From Clostridiales bacterium (GTDB lineage Bacteria > Bacillota > Clostridia > Oscillospirales > Oscillospiraceae), in assembly GCA_021205205.1 (NCBI GenBank), contig JAJPXY010000150.1:1-43824 (forward strand): 43,824 nt of DNA, in the 5' to 3' direction. The stretch's first letter is position 1. Every line of letters starts with the position of its first letter. Positions 38,183 to 43,824 of the stretch are shown here, one piece after another. The notes under the pieces were generated by a model. It did not search any database, had not been told where the DNA came from, and saw only the letters and a list, made by a program, of their open reading frames with translations. A program made the position numbers and the translations under genes.

Positions 38183-39090
38183 TTTACCGGCTGGGAAGTC
38201 AGCTCCAGGAAACGGATCTGGAGGCTGTGCTGCAAAGCGGGGCCTCCGCTGTCTGTGTGGTCAGCGAGCGGGAGTGCCAGCGGACGCTGGACACTCTGGA
38301 CATTCATGTGGAGCTGGACATCGTACTGCACGAAATTTGCTTCTGCAAGGTGGAGAGCCAGCAGGAGTGCCTGTTCGGGACGTTCTGCGTGCCCCGACTG
38401 CTGGACGTGCTGGGCAGCCGCTATCGGATGGCCTGCGTCATCACCGAACGGTACGTCGTGATTGTGGACGACAGCGGCTTTGCCGCCCGGCTCATCGCCC
38501 GCATCCGGGCCAAAAAGGTCCACCAGGCTGAAACCCGGGAGCGGTTCCTCTACAACTTTATCACGGAGTTTATCTCCCGGGATGCGGAGCTGCTGGAATC
38601 CTATGAGCAGACGCTGATGGAGATGGAGGACGAGATAGCGCGGGGCGGCTCCGACCACTTCCAGAGCCGCTTGCAGCCCGTCCGCAAGCAGCTGCTGACC
38701 CTGCGTAGCTATTACGACCAGCTCTCGGATATGGCCAGGGAGCTGGAGGAGAACGAGGACCGCTATTTTGCCCGCAAGCAGCTGAAATACTTCGGCACCG
38801 CCGCCGACCGGGCAGAGCGGCTAAAGGACCGCACCAGCTACCTGCTGGAGTACGCCCAGCAGGTGCGGGACGCCTATCAGGCGCTGGTGGATGCCAGACA
38901 GAACGACAATATGAAGTTTTTGACCATCATGTCAACAATTTTCTTCCCCCTGACCCTGATCACGGGGTGGTACGGCATGAACTTTGAGAATATGCCGGAG
39001 CTGAAAACGGGGTACCCCATCATCATCCTGGTCAGCATCGTTGTGGTGTTGAGCTGTCTGCTCCTCTTCAAAAAGAAGAAGATCCTGTAA
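38179..39090 (+). CDS. CorA-like magnesium transporter family protein
   Basis: C-terminal FFPLTLITGWYGMNFENMPEL two-TM module; ATGA overlap with upstream gene. Confidence 0.92.
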   Translation: MIYRLGSQLQETDLEAVLQSGASAVCVVSERECQRTLDTLDIHVELDIVLHEICFCKVESQQECLFGTFCVPRLLDVLGSRYRMACVITERYVVIVDDSGFAARLIARIRAKKVHQAETRERFLYNFITEFISRDAELLESYEQTLMEMEDEIARGGSDHFQSRLQPVRKQLLTLRSYYDQLSDMARELEENEDRYFARKQLKYFGTAADRAERLKDRTSYLLEYAQQVRDAYQALVDARQNDNMKFLTIMSTIFFPLTLITGWYGMNFENMPELKTGYPIIILVSIVVVLSCLLLFKKKKIL

Positions 39091-39097
39091 CGCCTTG

Positions 39098-39135
39098 CGC
39101 AGCGCAGTCCCGCCCGGACTGCGCTGCGTGCTTTT
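39098..39135 (+). terminator. Intrinsic terminator after corA-like gene
   Basis: CGCAGCGCAGTCC-cgccc-GGACTGCGCTGCG followed by tgctttt. Confidence 0.8.
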
Positions 39136-39246
39136 GCGCCGCCGGAACGCCCTGCGAAGGGGAACAAAAACGCCCGCCACGAGGAGTGGAAATTTTGTTA
39201 CTGTTCCGAAAAATATGAACGGTCTGTAAAAATCAAACGCAAGCGA

Positions 39247-39275
39247 TTGACAGCACGCGGTTGATTTGCTATACT
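39247..39275 (+). promoter_or_regulatory. Strong sigma70-type promoter for marR-ABC operon
   Basis: TTGACA-17 nt-TATACT. Confidence 0.85.
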
Positions 39276-39314
39276 CATCCTCGTCCACAGGGACAGGGAA
39301 GGGGGCGGTGTTTC

Positions 39315-39782
39315 ATGGAACCCTGTCAGAGGAATCTGGACGAGCAGCAGACGGAACTGGCCGACCGGATGGACTGCGGAATGCTCATCAAGCGCATCAA
39401 CGACACGCTGGAAAAGCAGGCCAACAGCGAGCTGCAAAAGTGCGACATCACGTTCTTTCAGTTCAAAATGCTTGCTGCGCTGCACTTCCTGGGCAGCGGG
39501 ACGGCGACGCTGAAGGAGCTGGAGCGGCATTTTGGCGTGGCCCAGTCCACCGCGGCGGGAATCGTGACGCGGCTGGAGCGAAAGCAGCTCATCGAGAGCT
39601 TCCACAGCGCCAGCGACCGGCGGGTGAAATGCGTCCGCATTACCCCGGCGGGGTGCGCCCTCTGCGAAGAACACCGGGAGGCCATAGACCGGAGCGAGGC
39701 GAATATGCTCCAGTGCCTGACCGAGGAGGAGCGGCAGCAGCTGCGGGAAATGCTGCTGCGCGTTTACCGCTCTCTGGTTTGA
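39315..39782 (+). CDS. MarR-family transcriptional regulator
   Basis: LKELERHFGVAQSTAAGIVTRLERKQLIESFHSASDRRVKCVRITPAG. Confidence 0.93.
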   Translation: MEPCQRNLDEQQTELADRMDCGMLIKRINDTLEKQANSELQKCDITFFQFKMLAALHFLGSGTATLKELERHFGVAQSTAAGIVTRLERKQLIESFHSASDRRVKCVRITPAGCALCEEHREAIDRSEANMLQCLTEEERQQLREMLLRVYRSLV

Positions 39783-39901
39783 CCAGGCGCCGCGAGGCCG
39801 AACCACCTGTTTCCACGTCCCCGCCGCGCTGTACGATGCAGGCAGGGCGAGGACCCATCCGTGGGATGGAAAACTGCATCCGTTTGTAAGGAGGAATTTA
39901 T

Positions 39902-41698
39902 ATGCTTCATCTTTTTCGCAACATGAAGGTCAAAGACCGGTGGCTAACGCTGCTATGCGTGTTGCTGGTCTGCGGCCAGGTTTACTTTGATTTGCGCCTG
40001 CCGGATTACACGGCGGAAATCACGGTGCTGATCAGCAGCGAGGTCACGGACCTGTCGCAGTACTTCACTGCCGGAGGAAATATGCTGGGCTGTGCGTTGT
40101 GCAGTGCCCTTCTGACAGTGCTCGTCGGCTACCTGGCGGCCATGATCGCGGCGGACTTTTCCTTTGACGTCCGCGCGAAGGTGTTCAACAAGGTGGCGGC
40201 GATGGGCACCGGCGAAATCAAGCAGTTTTCCACTGCCAGCCTGATCACCCGTACCACCAACGACATTACGCAGATTCAAATGATCATCGCCATGGGCTTG
40301 CAGATGATGCTCCGCGCCCCCATCATGGCCATCTGGGCCATCGCCAAAATCGTGGGCAAGAGCTGGCAGCTCTCCGCCGTTGTGGCCGCGGCAGTCGCCA
40401 TTGTCGTGGTGTCGCTGGTCGTCTTGCTGGCCATTATGATTCCCAAGTTCCGCATTGTCCAGCGCCAAATCGACGACGTGAACCGGCTGACTGACGAAAA
40501 CCTCAGCGGCATCCGGGTCGTCCGGGCTTTCAACGCGGAAAAATACCAGGAAGATAAATTTGAGACGGCCAACAACAACCTGATGAAAACGCAGTTGTTC
40601 ACCGGCAGGGGAATGGCGTTCCTCTCTCCCATTATGATGTTCGTCCAGAGCTGCGTCAGTGTCGCCATTTACTACGTGGGCGCCTGGCTCATTAACAACA
40701 TCGAAATCCCGCTGAACGGCACACTGACCGAAATCATGACCGCCGTTTCCGACCGCTCGGTGATGCTGGGCGAGGTCGTCTCCTTTAGCTCTTACGCCCT
40801 GTATGTGATCATGTCCTTTGTTGTGCTGCTGATGATCTTTATGATGCTGCCCCGTGCACAGGTCTCCGCGACCCGTATCAATGAGGTCCTTGACGCAGAC
40901 ATCATGGTCCAGGAGGGCACGGATTCCGCGTCCGACAGTGCAGGGAACATCGAATTTCAGGATGTGTCCTTCCGCTATCCCGATGCCTCGGAGGATTGCC
41001 TGAAACACATCTCCTTTACGGCGAAGAAGGGCGAGACCGTGGCCTTTATCGGCGCGACCGGCTCCGGTAAGTCCACCCTGGTAGGTCTGGCCGCAAGGCT
41101 TTACGATGTCACCGGCGGAAAGATCCTGCTGGACGGAAAGGAAATCCAGGATTATACCTTCGACACCCTCTACCGGAAGGTGGGCTATGTTCCCCAGAGG
41201 GCTGTACTGTTCTCCGACACAGTGCAGGGCAACGTGTCCTTTGGCGACAGCGGCCGCGACATGACAGAGGCCGACGTGGAAGAAGCGCTGGACATCGCCC
41301 AGGCGTCTGACTTCGTCCACAAGATGGACGACGGGCTGGACAGCTGGATCTCCCAGAGCGGCTCCAACGTCTCCGGCGGACAGAAGCAGCGGCTCTCCAT
41401 CGCCCGGGCGCTGGCCAGAAAACCGGAAATTCTGATTTTGGACGATACGTTTTCCGCGCTGGACTACAAGACTGACCGCGCTCTGCGGACGCGCATTGCG
41501 CAGGAGTGCAGCGACACGACCTGCCTGATTGTGGCGCAGCGCATCGGCACCATCCGCAACGCGGATAAGATCATCGTGCTGGACGACGGCGCCGTTGTGG
41601 GTGCGGGCACCCATGACGAATTGATGAAGAATTGCCCTGTCTATCAGGAAATCGCCCTGTCGCAGCTCTCTGCGGATGAGCTTGCGGCGAATGCGTAA
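39902..41698 (+). CDS. ABC exporter half-transporter, degenerate-site subunit
   Basis: GATGSGKSTLVG; NVSGGQKQRLSIARAL; Walker B ILILDDTFSALD (D instead of catalytic E). Confidence 0.95.
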   Translation: MLHLFRNMKVKDRWLTLLCVLLVCGQVYFDLRLPDYTAEITVLISSEVTDLSQYFTAGGNMLGCALCSALLTVLVGYLAAMIAADFSFDVRAKVFNKVAAMGTGEIKQFSTASLITRTTNDITQIQMIIAMGLQMMLRAPIMAIWAIAKIVGKSWQLSAVVAAAVAIVVVSLVVLLAIMIPKFRIVQRQIDDVNRLTDENLSGIRVVRAFNAEKYQEDKFETANNNLMKTQLFTGRGMAFLSPIMMFVQSCVSVAIYYVGAWLINNIEIPLNGTLTEIMTAVSDRSVMLGEVVSFSSYALYVIMSFVVLLMIFMMLPRAQVSATRINEVLDADIMVQEGTDSASDSAGNIEFQDVSFRYPDASEDCLKHISFTAKKGETVAFIGATGSGKSTLVGLAARLYDVTGGKILLDGKEIQDYTFDTLYRKVGYVPQRAVLFSDTVQGNVSFGDSGRDMTEADVEEALDIAQASDFVHKMDDGLDSWISQSGSNVSGGQKQRLSIARALARKPEILILDDTFSALDYKTDRALRTRIAQECSDTTCLIVAQRIGTIRNADKIIVLDDGAVVGAGTHDELMKNCPVYQEIALSQLSADELAANA

Positions 41699-41712
41699 GG
41701 AGGCGTTTGATT

Positions 41713-43776
41713 ATGCCAGAAGCAACGAACAACAGAGCGCGGACTGGTGCGCCCACAAGAAGAGGCCCGATGGGCCGTGGTCCCATGGGACGGGGCGGCG
41801 GCGGCGAAAAAGCGAAGGATACGCGCGGCGCGCTGACAAAGCTCATTTCCTATTGCAGAAATCAGGCGGGAATCATCGTTTTTGCGCTGATCCTTGCTGC
41901 AGCCGGGGCGGTGTTTACCATCATCGGTCCCAACCAGATCAGTCGGCTGACTGACTATATTTACGATGGGCTTTCCGGCGGCGTCTCCTCCGAGGAGATG
42001 GTGGAGGACATCCAGAGCCAAATCGCCAGCGGGGAGCTGAACATTTACGATTATCTGCCGGAGGGGACCGACCCGGCGGACGTTGACCTGTCCAGTCTGG
42101 ACCTGACCGACACGGATGACGAGCTGACCCAGGAGATCCTGTCCAACATCACCCTCAGCGAGGAGTACCAGGCTGCCCACGCGGACGAAGGAATCGATAT
42201 GGCCGGGATACGGGGGGTGGCGCTGCTGCTGGTCGCCATTTACCTGACCAGTGCTCTATGCAGCTTTTTCCAGCACTTTATCATGCAGACCGTAACCCAG
42301 CGAACGGCAAAACGACTGCGGGGCGACATTGACACCAAAATCAACCGCCTGCCCCTGAAATATTTCTCCGGCAACGCCGCCGGTGATGTGCTTTCCCGTA
42401 TGACCAACGATGTGGATATGATCGGGCAGGCCATGTCGAACAGCCTTTCCAACCTGGTCACAGCGGTGGCGCAGTTTATCGGCTGCCTGATTATGATGTA
42501 CTACACCGACTGGGTGATGGCGTCCACAACGGTGCTTGCAACGCTCATCGGCCTGGTGCTGATGGTGGTCATTATGAGCCGTTCCCAAAAATACTTCGCC
42601 GCCCGGCAGGAGAGCCTGGGTGTGCTGAACGGTTATATTGAGGAAATGTACAGCGGCCACGATGTCATCCGGATTCTGAACGCCGAGGACGAAGTGAAGG
42701 AGAAGTTCTCCTCCATGAACCAGGCGGTGAAAACCGCAAACTTCCGCTCCCAGTTCCTTTCCGGACTGATGCAGCCCCTGATGACCTTCATCGGCAACCT
42801 GGGCTATGTGGCAGTCTGCGTGGTGGGCGCGTGGCAAATCATCAACGGCAGCATCACCTTCGGTGTGATCACGGCCTTCCTGATTTACACCCGCCTGTTC
42901 GAGTCGCCTCTGCGGCAGATCTCCCAGGCCATGACCCAGGTGCAGTCCTGCGCGGCAGCTTCTGAGCGGGTCTTCGAGTTCCTGGAGGAAGAGGAGATGG
43001 AGGACGAATCCGGCAAGCTGGCTGAGATCACAGACGTGAAGGGCGCTGTGGAGTTCCGCCACGTCAAGTTCGCCTATCCCAACGCGCCGGAGAAGGAGAT
43101 CATCCACGACTTCAGCGCCAAGGTGCAGCCGGGGCAGAAGGTGGCCATTGTCGGCCCCACCGGCGCGGGCAAGACCACTATGGTCAACCTGCTGATGCGG
43201 TTCTTTGAGCCGGTGGGCGGCGAGATCCTCATCGACGGCGTTCCCGCTGAGAACGTCCACCGGAGCAATGTCCACAAACAGTTCGGCATGGTGTTGCAGG
43301 ACACCTGGCTGTTCGAGGGAACCGTGCGGGAGAACCTGCTCTATAACACCAAGGACGCCACGGAGGAGCGGATGGTGGAGGCCTGCAAGGCCTGTGGCAT
43401 TCATAACTTCATCCAGGCGCTGCCCCATGGCTACGACACCGTTCTCACCGATAACACGTCCATTTCCGCCGGGCAGAAGCAGCTGATGACCATTGCCCGG
43501 GCCATGATTCAGAACAGCCCCATGCTGATTTTGGACGAGGCCACCTCCAGCGTGGACACCCGGACAGAGATTTTGACCCAGCAGGCCATGGACCAGTTGA
43601 CCAGCGGGCGCACCAGCTTTGTCATTGCCCACCGCCTGTCTACCATCAAGAACGCCGACATCATCCTGGTCCTGCGGGATGGCGACATCGTGGAGCAGGG
43701 CAGTCATGAGGAATTGCTGAAACAGGGCGGCTTCTATGCGGAGCTGTACAACAGCCAGTTCGAGGAGGCGTCCTGA
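41713..43776 (+). CDS. ABC exporter half-transporter, partner subunit with large TM1-TM2 insertion
   Basis: GPTGAGKTTMVN; SISAGQKQLMTIARAM; LILDEATSSVD; ~85-residue acidic insertion after TM1. Confidence 0.95.
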   Translation: MPEATNNRARTGAPTRRGPMGRGPMGRGGGGEKAKDTRGALTKLISYCRNQAGIIVFALILAAAGAVFTIIGPNQISRLTDYIYDGLSGGVSSEEMVEDIQSQIASGELNIYDYLPEGTDPADVDLSSLDLTDTDDELTQEILSNITLSEEYQAAHADEGIDMAGIRGVALLLVAIYLTSALCSFFQHFIMQTVTQRTAKRLRGDIDTKINRLPLKYFSGNAAGDVLSRMTNDVDMIGQAMSNSLSNLVTAVAQFIGCLIMMYYTDWVMASTTVLATLIGLVLMVVIMSRSQKYFAARQESLGVLNGYIEEMYSGHDVIRILNAEDEVKEKFSSMNQAVKTANFRSQFLSGLMQPLMTFIGNLGYVAVCVVGAWQIINGSITFGVITAFLIYTRLFESPLRQISQAMTQVQSCAAASERVFEFLEEEEMEDESGKLAEITDVKGAVEFRHVKFAYPNAPEKEIIHDFSAKVQPGQKVAIVGPTGAGKTTMVNLLMRFFEPVGGEILIDGVPAENVHRSNVHKQFGMVLQDTWLFEGTVRENLLYNTKDATEERMVEACKACGIHNFIQALPHGYDTVLTDNTSISAGQKQLMTIARAMIQNSPMLILDEATSSVDTRTEILTQQAMDQLTSGRTSFVIAHRLSTIKNADIILVLRDGDIVEQGSHEELLKQGGFYAELYNSQFEEAS

Positions 43777-43824
43777 GTCCAGGAGTAAATCAATAAAACC
43801 AGTGGAAGGCCCCGGCCAAGCGCT

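Noticed and set aside
39953-43707. Minus-strand ORFs (553 and 483 aa) opposite the ABC exporter genes
   Set aside because: Shadow ORFs; H/D/G-rich compositional translations of the opposite strand.

Overview
This 43.8 kb, GC-rich window looks like a Firmicutes chromosome, probably a gut Oscillospiraceae-like Clostridium (inferred from gene content and intergenic repeats). It contains: an ilvB(partial)-ilvN-ilvC-ilvD operon; pepD plus a small YqfO-like gene; bioB with a BirA-type operator; the minus-strand nusA operon (rimP-nusA-ylxR-ylxQ-infB-rbfA-nrnA-DUF4375-truB); an Asp/Glu racemase; a DUF2974 hydrolase; a maltodextrin/alpha-glucoside locus (malQ, two GH13 genes, a LacI-type regulator, SBP plus two permeases, YesL-like, AraC); a LexA-box dinB co-oriented with znuA-znuC-znuB; a permuted PstS-like protein, Na/Pi cotransporter and CorA cluster; and a MarR plus heterodimeric ABC exporter operon. 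The most striking observation is a 38-39 bp two-hairpin element present four times in this window, always inside the coding sequence of the two GH13 alpha-glucosidases. Each copy inserts about 13 aa in frame, and all three reading frames of the element are used. Both hairpins show compensatory base changes. A loop T->C change occurs exactly in the copies whose frame would otherwise read TGA. It resembles, by analogy, the Rickettsia palindromic elements that insert into ORFs. Other leads are three frameshift sites (BofC-like gene, GH13 catalytic region, LacI regulator), a 16-bp palindromic operator family, dispersed intergenic repeats, and a cluster of hairpins upstream of the SBP gene.
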